Below, in pieces: positions 8,024-15,935 of a stretch of 30,668 nucleotides of DNA. Below the pieces are notes generated by a model. The model ran no database searches. It saw only the letters and a program-made list of their open reading frames with translations, and was not told the origin of the DNA. Position 1 is the stretch's first letter. Every line of letters starts with the position of its first letter. The DNA is from CAYJPV01 sp964396055 (lineage in GTDB: Bacteria > Acidobacteriota > Vicinamibacteria > Vicinamibacterales > JAKQTR01): the NCBI GenBank assembly GCA_964396055.1, contig CAYNDV010000047.1, forward strand, positions 1 through 30,668, given 5' to 3'. A program made the translations under genes and the position numbers.

Positions 8024-8064
8024 CGGGCCGGTGTATCCTGTCCCGACAGGATGGACCGGCCCGC
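8023..8064 (+). terminator. Long perfect-like hairpin, probable terminator of the propeller gene
   Basis: Two 20-base arms (8023-8042 and 8045-8064) pair at 18 of 20 positions around a two-base CC centre (the real loop must open a little wider). The outer stem is GCGGGCCGGT/ACCGGCCCGC and the inner one TATCCTGTC-type. There is no T-tract, so Rho-independent termination is only probable; an RNA-stabilising or repetitive-extragenic role is possible. It lies 40 bp after the propeller stop and 68 bp before the next gene. Confidence 0.6.
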
Positions 8065-8132
8065 TTGCTGCCGGTAATCTCTGCACGTTTCGCCCGCCGT
8101 TTTTGTGTTTTGTTCGCCAGACACAGGCTTTC

Positions 8133-10190
8133 ATGGCAGACCACGAGTCCCCCCGGGGTCGTCGCGTCCGATTCGCCGGCTGGCTCGAACCGCGTCCCGT
8201 CGTGCGCCACGTGGTGGTGCTGGCGGGCTACCTGGCCGTCGCGCTGGCCTTCTCCTGGCCCCTTCCCCTGCGGCTCGACTCGGCGCTGACCGGACCGCCG
8301 ACGGGTGACACGGGCGTCTACGTGTGGAACGTCTGGGTCTTCCAGCACGAACTGCTTGAACTCGGCAAGTTCCCGTACTCGACGAACTCGATCTTCTCGC
8401 TGGGTCCGCCGGTCGATTTCGCGCTGCACAACTACACCGCGTTCGCGGGCCTGCTCGGCGTACCGCTCGTGAGCCTGTTCGGCGTCGTGACGTCGTTCAA
8501 CGTCATCTACCTCGTCCTGATGGTGCTCACCGCCTACGGGATGTACCTGCTCGCCCGCGACGTCGCCGGCGACGGGGTGCCGGCGTGGCTGGCCGGCCTC
8601 GTCCTGGCCTTTTCGCCGGCGCTGGTGGCCCGGGGCACGGCGCACTTCAGCCTGGTGGCCGCCGCGCCCCTGCCGGTCTTCGCGTGGCTGCTGCGCGTGA
8701 CGGCGCGGTCGGGCCGGCGCCACCACATGGCGGCGCTCGGCGCGACGCTGGCGTGGGCGGTCTACTGCGACCCGTACTACGGCGTGTACTGCCTGCTCAT
8801 CGGCGCGTGGCACCTGGCCTCGACGGCGCTCTCGCTGGGCACGGCTCCTCCGCCTCGCCGGGCGCGCAACTGGGCCGCGCGGGGCACCGCCGTGTGGCTG
8901 GCCCTCTCCGTCGCCCTGGTGCTCGCGATCGCATCCACAGGCGGGACGACGTTGTCGGTCGGCGGGGTTTCCATCGGGCTGCGCACGCTCTACACCCCGA
9001 TGCTGTCGGTCACCGCGGCAGCCATCGTCCTGTTCGTCATCCGGTTCCGGCCGCGGGTGCGGCTGGAGGTGACACCCGCATTCCGGACCCTCATCAGGCT
9101 GGCTCCCTACGGCGCCGCCACGGCGGTCGTCCTGCTGTCTCCCGTGCTGCTCAGCATGCTGCTGCGCCTCATCGAGGGCCGCTTCGTCTCGCCCACGGTC
9201 CTGTGGCGCACCAGCACGCCCGGCGTCGACCTGCTCGCCTACGTGCTGCCGAACCCGAACCACCCGCTGGTGCGGCCGTGGCTCGAAGGCTGGTTGACGG
9301 CGCAGAGTGGCGGGTTCGTCGAAAACGTGGCGTCGGTGCCGTTCGTCGCGCTCGCCGTCGTCGCGCTGGGCGGGCTCGCGTGGCGCGATCGGGGCAGCTG
9401 GTACTGGTTCGGCCTGGCCGCGCTGACGGCAGCGTGCGCCCTGGGTCCGTTCGTGCGCTTCGCCGGACTGAACCTCCACGTGCCGACGCCGTGGGCGTTG
9501 CTGCGCTACGTGCCGATCATCGATCAGGCGCGGGCACCGGCCCGGCTGACGGTGCTGGTCATGATGGCGGTGGCCGTGCTCTTCGCGCTGTCGCTGCAGG
9601 GACTGATGCAGCGTCGCCTCCGGTGGCGCGGCGCCTGGCTGGTGGCCGTCACTGTCGTGTTGGTGTTCGAACTGCTGCCCTCGCCCCGGCCGCTCTACCC
9701 GGCCACCGTCCCGTCCGTCTACGACGTGATCGCCCGCGACCCGCGGCCCGTACGCGTGCTGGAGCTGCCCTTCGGCGTACGCGACGGCCTGTCGTCGTAC
9801 GGGAACTTCAACGCGTCGGCCCAGTTCCACCAGACCTACCACGGCAAGCGTCTCATCGGCGGCTACCTGTCACGGGTGTCGCCCAACCGCGTGGAGTCGG
9901 TGCGGCGCTTCCCTGTACTGAACGCGCTGATGCTGTTGAGCGAAGGCGCGCCCCTGCCGCCGGAACTCGAGGCGCGGGCGCACGACCGGGCCGATCGGTT
10001 CCTGCAGGAAGCCCGTGTCGGGTACGTCGTGGTGGCGCATCGCCGGACGCCGGCGGCGCTCGTGGACTTCGCGATTCGCCGGTTCGATCTCGAACTGCTC
10101 GCGCAAACCGACACCCGCACGCTGTACCGGCCGCGCCAGAGCACGTCACGCGCCTGGATGGACGGCCCGGCACTGGGCAGCCGGCACTGA
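8133..10190 (+). CDS. Polytopic membrane protein, GT-C glycosyltransferase-like
   Basis: A 685-residue integral membrane protein with about 11-13 hydrophobic segments across residues 25-520 and a soluble C-terminal part of about 150 residues. An acidic motif near GPPTGDTGVYVWNVWVF follows the first membrane segment; GT-C enzymes using polyprenyl-phosphate sugars have acidic residues in this loop, so a role in cell-surface glycan or glycolipid synthesis is plausible but not proven. The C-terminal part (ARDPRPVRVLELPFGVRDG onward) resembles the tail of uncharacterised membrane proteins of this type. ATG at 8133 gives an N-terminus shortly before the first membrane segment; no good ribosome site is seen. 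The gene ends 19 bp from the convergent MscS-like gene. I do not recognise a named family with certainty. Confidence 0.65.
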   Translation: MADHESPRGRRVRFAGWLEPRPVVRHVVVLAGYLAVALAFSWPLPLRLDSALTGPPTGDTGVYVWNVWVFQHELLELGKFPYSTNSIFSLGPPVDFALHNYTAFAGLLGVPLVSLFGVVTSFNVIYLVLMVLTAYGMYLLARDVAGDGVPAWLAGLVLAFSPALVARGTAHFSLVAAAPLPVFAWLLRVTARSGRRHHMAALGATLAWAVYCDPYYGVYCLLIGAWHLASTALSLGTAPPPRRARNWAARGTAVWLALSVALVLAIASTGGTTLSVGGVSIGLRTLYTPMLSVTAAAIVLFVIRFRPRVRLEVTPAFRTLIRLAPYGAATAVVLLSPVLLSMLLRLIEGRFVSPTVLWRTSTPGVDLLAYVLPNPNHPLVRPWLEGWLTAQSGGFVENVASVPFVALAVVALGGLAWRDRGSWYWFGLAALTAACALGPFVRFAGLNLHVPTPWALLRYVPIIDQARAPARLTVLVMMAVAVLFALSLQGLMQRRLRWRGAWLVAVTVVLVFELLPSPRPLYPATVPSVYDVIARDPRPVRVLELPFGVRDGLSSYGNFNASAQFHQTYHGKRLIGGYLSRVSPNRVESVRRFPVLNALMLLSEGAPLPPELEARAHDRADRFLQEARVGYVVVAHRRTPAALVDFAIRRFDLELLAQTDTRTLYRPRQSTSRAWMDGPALGSRH

Positions 10191-10209
10191 CCGGAGTCGC
10201 CACGCCACC

Positions 10210-10911
10210 TCACCAGTGCTCGATGTCGTCGTGCTCGACGTTCTCGGGCTCGGCCACCCGGTCCGACACCCAGCGGGCCACGGCGTCCCGGCTGCCGAGG
10301 CCGACCGCCAGCGCGGCCGCCAGCGTGGCCCCGCCAATGAGGATCAGCAGCACCGCCGGCACGATGGACCCCCCGATCCCCAGATGATCGAGGGCGACGG
10401 CCGTGGCCAGGACGATGATGGCGGCGCGGGTCAGGGTGGACAGCAGCCTCGCCGGCCGGACGCCGCGGTTGACGGCGCCGATGAGCACCCGTCGTTCGAC
10501 GAAACGCGCGGCGATCATGCCGGCCGCGAAGATTCCGATGCCGACGGCCAGGTGCGGCACGTAGAGGAAGAACCGGCGTGTGAGGTCCGACGCCAGCGCG
10601 GCGTCCAGCGCGTAGAGGATCAGGCCGGCCGTGACCAGGGCGAACAGCGCCTGGACGAACCGCACGGCCAGGGCGGTGACGCTCAGGATGCCGGCGCGCT
10701 CGAGCCACAGCGAGATCCCCATCCGGTTGGCCCGTCGCTCGACCGACGACCGCCGCAGCAGCAGACGGGCCACCCGCCCCGCGATCCAGGTGAGGGCCAG
10801 CCCGAGGCCCAGGAACAGCAGGCTCGCAATCAGGTTCGGCAGCACGACGAGGCACTGGCTGGCGAACTGATTCCACGCCTGCGAGAGAATCTGCTGAATC
10901 ACCTGTCCCAT
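10210..10911 (-). CDS. MscS-like conserved TM-helix protein without the beta-domain
   Basis: A 233-residue membrane protein of the 'conserved TM helix' type found in CmpX-like members of the mechanosensitive-channel superfamily. Segments lie at about 20-42, 65-95, 110-140 and 165-205. The stretch IVPAVLLILIGGATLAAALAVGLGSRDAVARW resembles the pore-lining TM3 and the GLG-type hinge of MscS proteins. It ends about 20 residues later, so the soluble beta-domain and vestibule of MscS are absent. ATG at 10911 has GGAGAA about five bases upstream; a longer open frame upstream is the out-of-frame shadow of the glycosyltransferase gene. It starts 34 bp after the second glycosyltransferase, so it is probably the last gene of the solute operon, and a role in osmotic response is a reasonable inference. 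Confidence 0.75.
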   Translation of the reverse strand: MGQVIQQILSQAWNQFASQCLVVLPNLIASLLFLGLGLALTWIAGRVARLLLRRSSVERRANRMGISLWLERAGILSVTALAVRFVQALFALVTAGLILYALDAALASDLTRRFFLYVPHLAVGIGIFAAGMIAARFVERRVLIGAVNRGVRPARLLSTLTRAAIIVLATAVALDHLGIGGSIVPAVLLILIGGATLAAALAVGLGSRDAVARWVSDRVAEPENVEHDDIEHW

Positions 10912-10945
10912 GGCTTCTCCTTCCCGTGTCCACGCGGGACGGGCG

Positions 10946-12217
10946 TCAACGCCGCCGGTCCCACCGGCGGCGCAGGTCGTCCCGGCCCGCCTCGAATGCG
11001 CTGCAGACCCGTTCCAGGCGGTCTTCCACTTCCGCCACCCCCGCCTCCTGCAGGTCCAGCACCATCGACGCCACGCGTCCCATGTAGAGCGGCAGGCTGG
11101 ATCGGAGCAGATGGTCCCGATCGATCGTCCGGTGATGGTGCGCCGCCGCCAGGCTGTGGACGATCCGCACCCAGAGGTCGTCCTCGAAGGCGAAGCGCCC
11201 GCCGTCAGGCGCGGCAGCACGCCGCAGACTCGCGAGGTCGGCGGCGTCGAAGACCGGCTCCCAGACCCCGGCCAGGTCCGCCACGCCGCGGCGGTAGTGG
11301 CCGATCATCCGCTCGACGTCGACGCGAACCGGGTCCAGCCCGACGGCGTACGGGAACCCGAACAACGGCACGTCGCGCGAGCCCGACACGCTCCGCCAGA
11401 CCGCTTCGTGGGTTTCCATGAGACTGAAGACCGTGCCCACCACCTGCACGAGCATCGCGCTCAAGTCGGACCCGGGGTCCTTGGGATCGTGCAGCTTGGC
11501 GCCGAGATACGCCTGGCAGACACGGAACCCGCCGCAGATCGCCGTCGTGGTCATCCAGATGTCCACGCCGAACCGGGCGACGTCCGTCTCCCACACGGGC
11601 TGCGCCAGGAAATGGCGGAACACGGCCGCCGACAGGCCGAAGTCGCCGCCGATAGGTTGCCGCACGCGCTGCCCGTAGAGCGCCCGCGTCAACGGGTAGA
11701 CCACGTTGTTGGTGATCGTCCCGTCGAACTTGTGGCGCTGGTAGAACGGCGACACATAGTCGAAGCCGTGCTCGAGGACGGGCGCGAGCAGCAGGTGGAT
11801 CCACTCCGGGGTGATGCTCCGCAGGTCGGCATCCACGACGACGCAGGCCGAGGCGCCGAGGCGATCCGCGGCGGCGAAAATCGTGCGGAACGCGCTGCCC
11901 TTGCCGGGGAGGCCGTGGTAGGGCACGCTGAACCGGAACACTGGATTGCGCGGCCGGGCGACGAGAACCACGGGGCCCGACGGGGCCGCCGCATCGGCCA
12001 CCACGCCCTGGGTGCCGTCGGTGGATCCGCCGTCCGCGTTCAGGACCACGGCCCGCGCATCCGGGAAGTACTTCGCCAGTCCCAGTTGGGCCGCCTGGAC
12101 CACGTGGCCGATCGTCCGCGCGTTCTGGTAGCTGGGGATGCCCACGACCACGTCGGCGCGGCCGGCTTCGGTCAACTGCGCGAGCACCTCCGAACCGAGC
12201 ACGTCAGGGCGGCTCAT
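10946..12217 (-). CDS. GT-A glycosyltransferase, MggA/GT78/GT81-like (solute biosynthesis)
   Basis: A 423-residue cytoplasmic GT-A enzyme. It begins with VVVGIPSYQNARTIGHVVQA, then LNADGGSTDGTQG, a loop with HGLPGKGSA, and the metal-binding motif D129-A-D131 in VVVDADLRSITPEW. QPIGGDFGLS, FGVDIWMTTTAI and KLHDPKD follow, as in retaining enzymes that act on glycerate-type acceptors (mannosylglycerate synthase, glucosyl-3-phosphoglycerate synthase, mannosylglucosyl-3-phosphoglycerate synthase). A helical C-terminal domain covers about 290-423. With the two genes before it, the likely job is to add a second sugar to glucosylglycerate or its phosphate; donor and acceptor are not determined. Its ATG overlaps the phosphatase stop codon by four bases (ATGA), a sign of translational coupling. 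GGAG lies about eight bases upstream. Confidence 0.75.
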   Translation of the reverse strand: MSRPDVLGSEVLAQLTEAGRADVVVGIPSYQNARTIGHVVQAAQLGLAKYFPDARAVVLNADGGSTDGTQGVVADAAAPSGPVVLVARPRNPVFRFSVPYHGLPGKGSAFRTIFAAADRLGASACVVVDADLRSITPEWIHLLLAPVLEHGFDYVSPFYQRHKFDGTITNNVVYPLTRALYGQRVRQPIGGDFGLSAAVFRHFLAQPVWETDVARFGVDIWMTTTAICGGFRVCQAYLGAKLHDPKDPGSDLSAMLVQVVGTVFSLMETHEAVWRSVSGSRDVPLFGFPYAVGLDPVRVDVERMIGHYRRGVADLAGVWEPVFDAADLASLRRAAAPDGGRFAFEDDLWVRIVHSLAAAHHHRTIDRDHLLRSSLPLYMGRVASMVLDLQEAGVAEVEDRLERVCSAFEAGRDDLRRRWDRRR

Positions 12218-13068
12218 ACCCGGTGCTCCGCCCGGCCCGGGTTCAGCCGGCCGGCCTCCCAGTCGTCGAGGATGTGCGACACCGCGTGCGCCCACCCTGC
12301 GGGGCCGGGCCGTTCGGTCACGCGTGCCGTCGGCACCTTCCGGAGCAGGCGCCCGGCGGCATCCTGGTGATCGTTGCGGACGATGACGGGGAGATCGACA
12401 GCCCGCAGCAGCGCCACGTCGTTCGGCGCGTCGCCGAGGCCCACCATCGTGACCGGCCCGCGCCCGGCGAACAGCAGCCGCAGCACCTCGACAGCCATGC
12501 CCTTGTCGGTGTCGCCGGTCGCGTGGTGGTACCGCCCGCCCTGCACCGTCCGGAGGCCCCGGCGGTGGAGGGCCTTCAGGAGCCGGCTGCCGGCCGCCGG
12601 ATCCGGATCGAGGATCCTGAAGGGCTCGTCGTATTCGCGAAGCTTGGCGAGTTGCGCCTGCAGCGGCGCGAGCCCGCACTCCCGCGTGATGTCGTCGACG
12701 CTCATGTCGGCGAAGCCGCGAATCAGCACGTTCTGGTCGCGCGCGGCGTCCCGCACGTGGGCCACCACCTCCGGGTAGGCCCAGCCCAGCTCGATCCGGA
12801 TGCGTCCGCCGACGTGCTGGCCGAGCGTCTCGGCGCCGGCCCAGGACGACTCGGGCAGGTAGATGGCGCCGCCGTTCTCCGAGACGAAGGGCTCGTCGAT
12901 GCCGAGTTGCGTCAGCAGCGCCTCGATCTCGGCGCGGGTCTTGCTCGAACACAGCACGAGCGGGACGCCGGCGCGGTGGAGGCGGGCCAGCGCCGGCTCC
13001 GCCGCCGCGAACGAGTAGGTGTCGGCGTCGAGCAGCGTCCCGTCGAGGTCGGACACAATCAGCAGCAC
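12214..13068 (-). CDS. HAD-IIB phosphatase, mannosyl/glucosyl-3-phosphoglycerate phosphatase type
   Basis: A 284-residue HAD hydrolase expected to dephosphorylate the glycosyl-3-phosphoglycerate made by the upstream synthase. Motif I is VSDLDGTLLD with nucleophile D7 and acid/base D9. Motif II is LVLCSSKT. Motif III Lys lies in TGDTDKGMAV. Motif IV is GLGDAPNDVALL. The segment GGRYHHATGDTDKGMAV closely resembles the signature of mannosyl-3-phosphoglycerate phosphatases, and SENGGAIYLP fits the same family. The start is GTG at 13068 with AAAGGAA about eight bases upstream; it begins 18 bp after the synthase stop. The stop overlaps the start of the next glycosyltransferase. Whether it prefers glucosyl or mannosyl substrate cannot be told, but the adjacent synthase points to glucosyl. 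Confidence 0.88.
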   Translation of the reverse strand: MLLIVSDLDGTLLDADTYSFAAAEPALARLHRAGVPLVLCSSKTRAEIEALLTQLGIDEPFVSENGGAIYLPESSWAGAETLGQHVGGRIRIELGWAYPEVVAHVRDAARDQNVLIRGFADMSVDDITRECGLAPLQAQLAKLREYDEPFRILDPDPAAGSRLLKALHRRGLRTVQGGRYHHATGDTDKGMAVEVLRLLFAGRGPVTMVGLGDAPNDVALLRAVDLPVIVRNDHQDAAGRLLRKVPTARVTERPGPAGWAHAVSHILDDWEAGRLNPGRAEHRV

Positions 13069-13086
13069 GGCTCGGTTCCTTTCCGC

Positions 13087-14310
13087 TCACGCCACCGCAT
13101 ACTCGACGTCGTCGTCGTCGACGGCCCGGCGCAACTGGTCCAGCACGTCGGGCACGGCGGCGACAATCCGGTTCCAGTTCGGGATGAGCGGCGCCCCGAG
13201 CGGATCCTCGATGTACCGCCGGCAGGCTTCCCGCAGCGCCTCGGCGAAGGCGGCCACGGCGCCCTCCTCGCCGTGGCGGTCGAAGGTCAGGCCGTTGATG
13301 GCGGCGTCGGCGTGGTAGCGGCTGATCGTGTCCTCCGCCGTCCGGATGTACTGCACGAGCAGGGTCTGGAAGAGGCCCTCGGTGAACACGATGCCCTCGG
13401 CGGCCAGGGTGCGGATGAGGTGCTGCGCGATGTCGATCGACATCCGCATCAGGCCCTTCGATCGGTCATCCGCCGACAGATCCTGGTGCTTGTGGTCGTA
13501 GGTGGGGCACAGCTCGGTCTGGCAGACCCGGCGCAGGGCGCAGTTGCGGTGCACCTCCGCGAGCACGCCGACCTCGAGGCCCCAGTCCGAGGGAATCCGG
13601 TTCACCCGCGCGAGGTCGGCCTTCATGGCGAACTCCCCGGACAACGCATAGCGGAAGCTGTCCAGGTAGACCAGCAGCGGCTGGCGGCCGACGATGGCCT
13701 GCAGCGATCGGACCAGCGGCGTCATGAACAGGCGCGTCACGCGGCCGTTCATCCTGTCGCTGACCCGCGCGTAGTAGCCCTTCGCGAACTCGAACCCGAG
13801 GCTGGGGTGCACGATGGGATAACAGAGGCGCGCCAGCAGCTCGCGGTCGTAGGTGACGATGTCGCAGTCGTGGACCGCGACGACCGAGCAGCGCGCCTCC
13901 GCCAGCACCAGGCCGTAGGCGAGCCAGCACGCAAAGCCCTTGCCGGCCTGGGTCCGGATCAGCCCTTCGTCCATCAGCGGCTGCAGCACCGCCTGCACGC
14001 GGGGGCTGTCCAGCCACAGGATTCTCACCCGCCGCGGCAGCCGGCCGAACAGCGCCCTGGCCCGGTCCACGCCTTCACGCGACGCCCGGCCAAGGCTGAC
14101 GACTGTCGTGTCGATGTAGTGAATCCGCCGCAGGTGATCGACGATGCGCGGCAGCGCCGGCCGGTCGAGTTCGTCGATCAGGCAGGGCAGCACGAGCGCG
14201 GTCGGTTCGGCAACGGTGTACCGTTCGAGTTCGCGCTCGAGACGATCCAGTTTGGCCCCTCCCAGCCGGTGGAGGGTGGAGACGACGCCCGTCTGGTAGA
14301 AGTCGGCCAT
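13087..14310 (-). CDS. gpgS: Glucosyl-3-phosphoglycerate synthase (GT81-like)
   Basis: A 407-residue cytoplasmic GT-A enzyme expected to transfer glucose from an NDP-glucose to 3-phosphoglycerate, the first step to glucosylglycerate, a compatible solute. The N-terminus MADFYQTGVVSTLHRLG, the nucleotide-binding GKGFACWLAYGL, the metal-binding D148-C-D150 in AVHDCDIVTYDREL, and LSGEFAMKADLARVNRIPSDWGLE followed by YDHKHQDL match what I recall of cyanobacterial and archaeal GpgS proteins, as does the length. ATG at 14310 has AAGGGGA about six bases upstream. It is the first gene of a four-gene minus-strand operon and divergent from a histidine kinase. A possible TACCGT -10 lies at 14328-14333. 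Recognition is from motif memory, not a search. Confidence 0.85.
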   Translation of the reverse strand: MADFYQTGVVSTLHRLGGAKLDRLERELERYTVAEPTALVLPCLIDELDRPALPRIVDHLRRIHYIDTTVVSLGRASREGVDRARALFGRLPRRVRILWLDSPRVQAVLQPLMDEGLIRTQAGKGFACWLAYGLVLAEARCSVVAVHDCDIVTYDRELLARLCYPIVHPSLGFEFAKGYYARVSDRMNGRVTRLFMTPLVRSLQAIVGRQPLLVYLDSFRYALSGEFAMKADLARVNRIPSDWGLEVGVLAEVHRNCALRRVCQTELCPTYDHKHQDLSADDRSKGLMRMSIDIAQHLIRTLAAEGIVFTEGLFQTLLVQYIRTAEDTISRYHADAAINGLTFDRHGEEGAVAAFAEALREACRRYIEDPLGAPLIPNWNRIVAAVPDVLDQLRRAVDDDDVEYAVA

Positions 14311-14429
14311 GGATTCCCCTTCGATTCACGGTACCGCCCGGCTCGCGGCCGGGCCATCCCCGTCCGGGGGGATCCCGCCGGGAAAATGGCAGTAGGCCCT
14401 CCGCCCTCCAGACCGGTAGAATCCCGGTC
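14311..14429. promoter_or_regulatory. Divergent promoter region, gpgS operon and NarL-type kinase
   Basis: The 119 bp between divergent starts hold two GC inverted repeats. GCCCGGC (14336-14342) pairs with GCCGGGC (14348-14354) around TCGCG, and CCCC-GTCC-GGGG lies just beyond, near 14358-14369. On the plus strand TAGAAT at 14417-14422 ends seven bases before the GTG of the kinase. On the minus strand TACCGT (14328-14333) precedes gpgS. Shared control of solute synthesis and the kinase is possible but not shown. Confidence 0.4.
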
Positions 14430-15935
14430 GTGGCCCACGAACGGACCGTGCCGCCCGTGCCGCTCAGGCCCCGCCGATCGCGGACGCTCGCCGCGGGGCT
14501 CGGTGTCCGGGCAGCCCTGCTGGTCGGGTTCGGACTCCTGACGGTGCTGTGGCTGGCTGCCGTCATCGACCTGGCACTGAACATGCGGCAGGCCGATCGC
14601 CAGTTGGAGGTCATGACCGCACGGTTCATCGAAACGGAAGACGCGCTCCAGACCATCCGCACGAGCGTCCTGCTGGCCGCCATCGACTGGCGCGACGCGT
14701 TCCTCGACACCGACGCCGGGCACATCGAGGCGTACCGGGCTCAGATACACGACCACCAGCGGGAGTGTTCGCGCCTGCTGACGGACCTGCGCGCGGGCGA
14801 GGACGTGTGGATCGCCGCAGACGCGGTGAACGCCCTCGAACGGGAGGTCGAGGCGTACTGGGCGGGTGTCATTCCCCTGCTCGACATGGCACCGCTCCGG
14901 CAGGCCGCCGAGGCCAGGCGGGTCCTCAACGAACGCGTGATCCCCAAGCGGGCGCTCGTCGTGAACATCGTCCGCCAGGTGCAGCAGATGAACCGCGCCC
15001 GGTTCCAGCGCCAGCAACGCGAGACGGCCGATCTCTACCTGCGGGCCCGGACCCGCATGGCCATCACCGGCGGCATCGCCACCCTGCTCAGCCTCCTGGT
15101 GGGTGCCGTGGTGATCATCCACGTGGGCCGCCTGGAGCAGCGCCTGCGGAGCGAACTGGCGGCCAACGCGGAGATCACGGCCGATCTCCACCGCCTGTCG
15201 GCGCGCGTGGTGCGGGTGCAGGAGGACGAGCGACGGCAGATCGCCCGCGAACTCCACGACGAGGTGGGCCAGGCGCTGACGGCGGTCAAGATCCAGCTCT
15301 CGATGGTCCGCCGCCGGGTGGACGCCGCGCACTTCTCGGCGATCGACGAGGCCAGGCATGTCGTCGATGCCGCCCTGCAGTCGGCCCGCAGCCTGTCCCG
15401 GCTGCTGCACCCCCCCATGCTGGACGACATCGGCCTCGCGGCGGCCGTCGAGTGGTACCTGCGCGGGTTCTCGCAGCGCACCGGCGTCGCCGCCACCTTC
15501 GAGCACGCCGGCACCGAGCGCCGCGCCGCCCCGGAGATCGAGACCTGCCTCTTCCGTGTGGTGCAGGAGGCCACGACCAACGTGGCCCGCCACGCCGACG
15601 CGGCGGCCTGTCGGGTGTATCTCCAGCGCCTCCCGTCGAGCGTCGTGTTGACGGTGGAAGACGACGGCCGGGGCTTCGATCTGGCCGCGTCACCGTCGGG
15701 CGACGAAGCCGGCCTCGGCCTGCTCGGCATTCGCGAGCGGGTGGCGGGGTTCCGGGGAACGTTCCGTCTCGACAGTGCCATCGGTCGCGGCACGCGCCTC
15801 ACGGTCGAGTTGCCGGCGCTGGACGCGCCAGCGCCGGCGCCGGAGTTGGCCTCAGACGCCGCAGGGACGACGACGCTCGCGGCTGACCCGCTCCCTCCCA
15901 AGGAGACACCCGATGGTCCGCATCCTGCTCGCTGA
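14430..15935 (+). CDS. Sensor histidine kinase, NarL/DegS type (HisKA_3)
   Basis: A 501-residue inner-membrane kinase. TM1 lies at about 24-48. A mostly helical periplasmic sensor of about 160 residues follows, resembling four-helix-bundle sensors. TM2 is at about 211-232 (ITGGIATLLSLLVGAVVIIH). A dimerisation helix carries the phospho-acceptor H276 in QIARELHDEVGQALTAVKIQ, typical of HisKA_3. The ATPase domain shows the N-box VVQEATTNVARHADA and DDGRGFDL with LGLLGIRERV. The last 30 residues are low-complexity. The start is GTG at 14430 with no ribosome site but TAGAAT seven bases upstream, suggesting a leaderless mRNA. The end overlaps the regulator start by 23 bp, so the two form one signalling unit. 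The stimulus is unknown; the neighbours suggest ion or osmotic stress. Confidence 0.92.
   Translation: MAHERTVPPVPLRPRRSRTLAAGLGVRAALLVGFGLLTVLWLAAVIDLALNMRQADRQLEVMTARFIETEDALQTIRTSVLLAAIDWRDAFLDTDAGHIEAYRAQIHDHQRECSRLLTDLRAGEDVWIAADAVNALEREVEAYWAGVIPLLDMAPLRQAAEARRVLNERVIPKRALVVNIVRQVQQMNRARFQRQQRETADLYLRARTRMAITGGIATLLSLLVGAVVIIHVGRLEQRLRSELAANAEITADLHRLSARVVRVQEDERRQIARELHDEVGQALTAVKIQLSMVRRRVDAAHFSAIDEARHVVDAALQSARSLSRLLHPPMLDDIGLAAAVEWYLRGFSQRTGVAATFEHAGTERRAAPEIETCLFRVVQEATTNVARHADAAACRVYLQRLPSSVVLTVEDDGRGFDLAASPSGDEAGLGLLGIRERVAGFRGTFRLDSAIGRGTRLTVELPALDAPAPAPELASDAAGTTTLAADPLPPKETPDGPHPAR

Noticed and set aside
5098..8124. 1008-codon open frame on the minus strand
   Set aside because: Antisense to the Asp-box propeller gene, whose signal peptide, ribosome site and motifs are clear. 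The antisense product shows no motif.
12218..13090. Fusion of the second glycosyltransferase with an upstream 290-codon region
   Set aside because: That part is the out-of-frame shadow of the phosphatase gene; the true start is the ATGA overlap at 12217.
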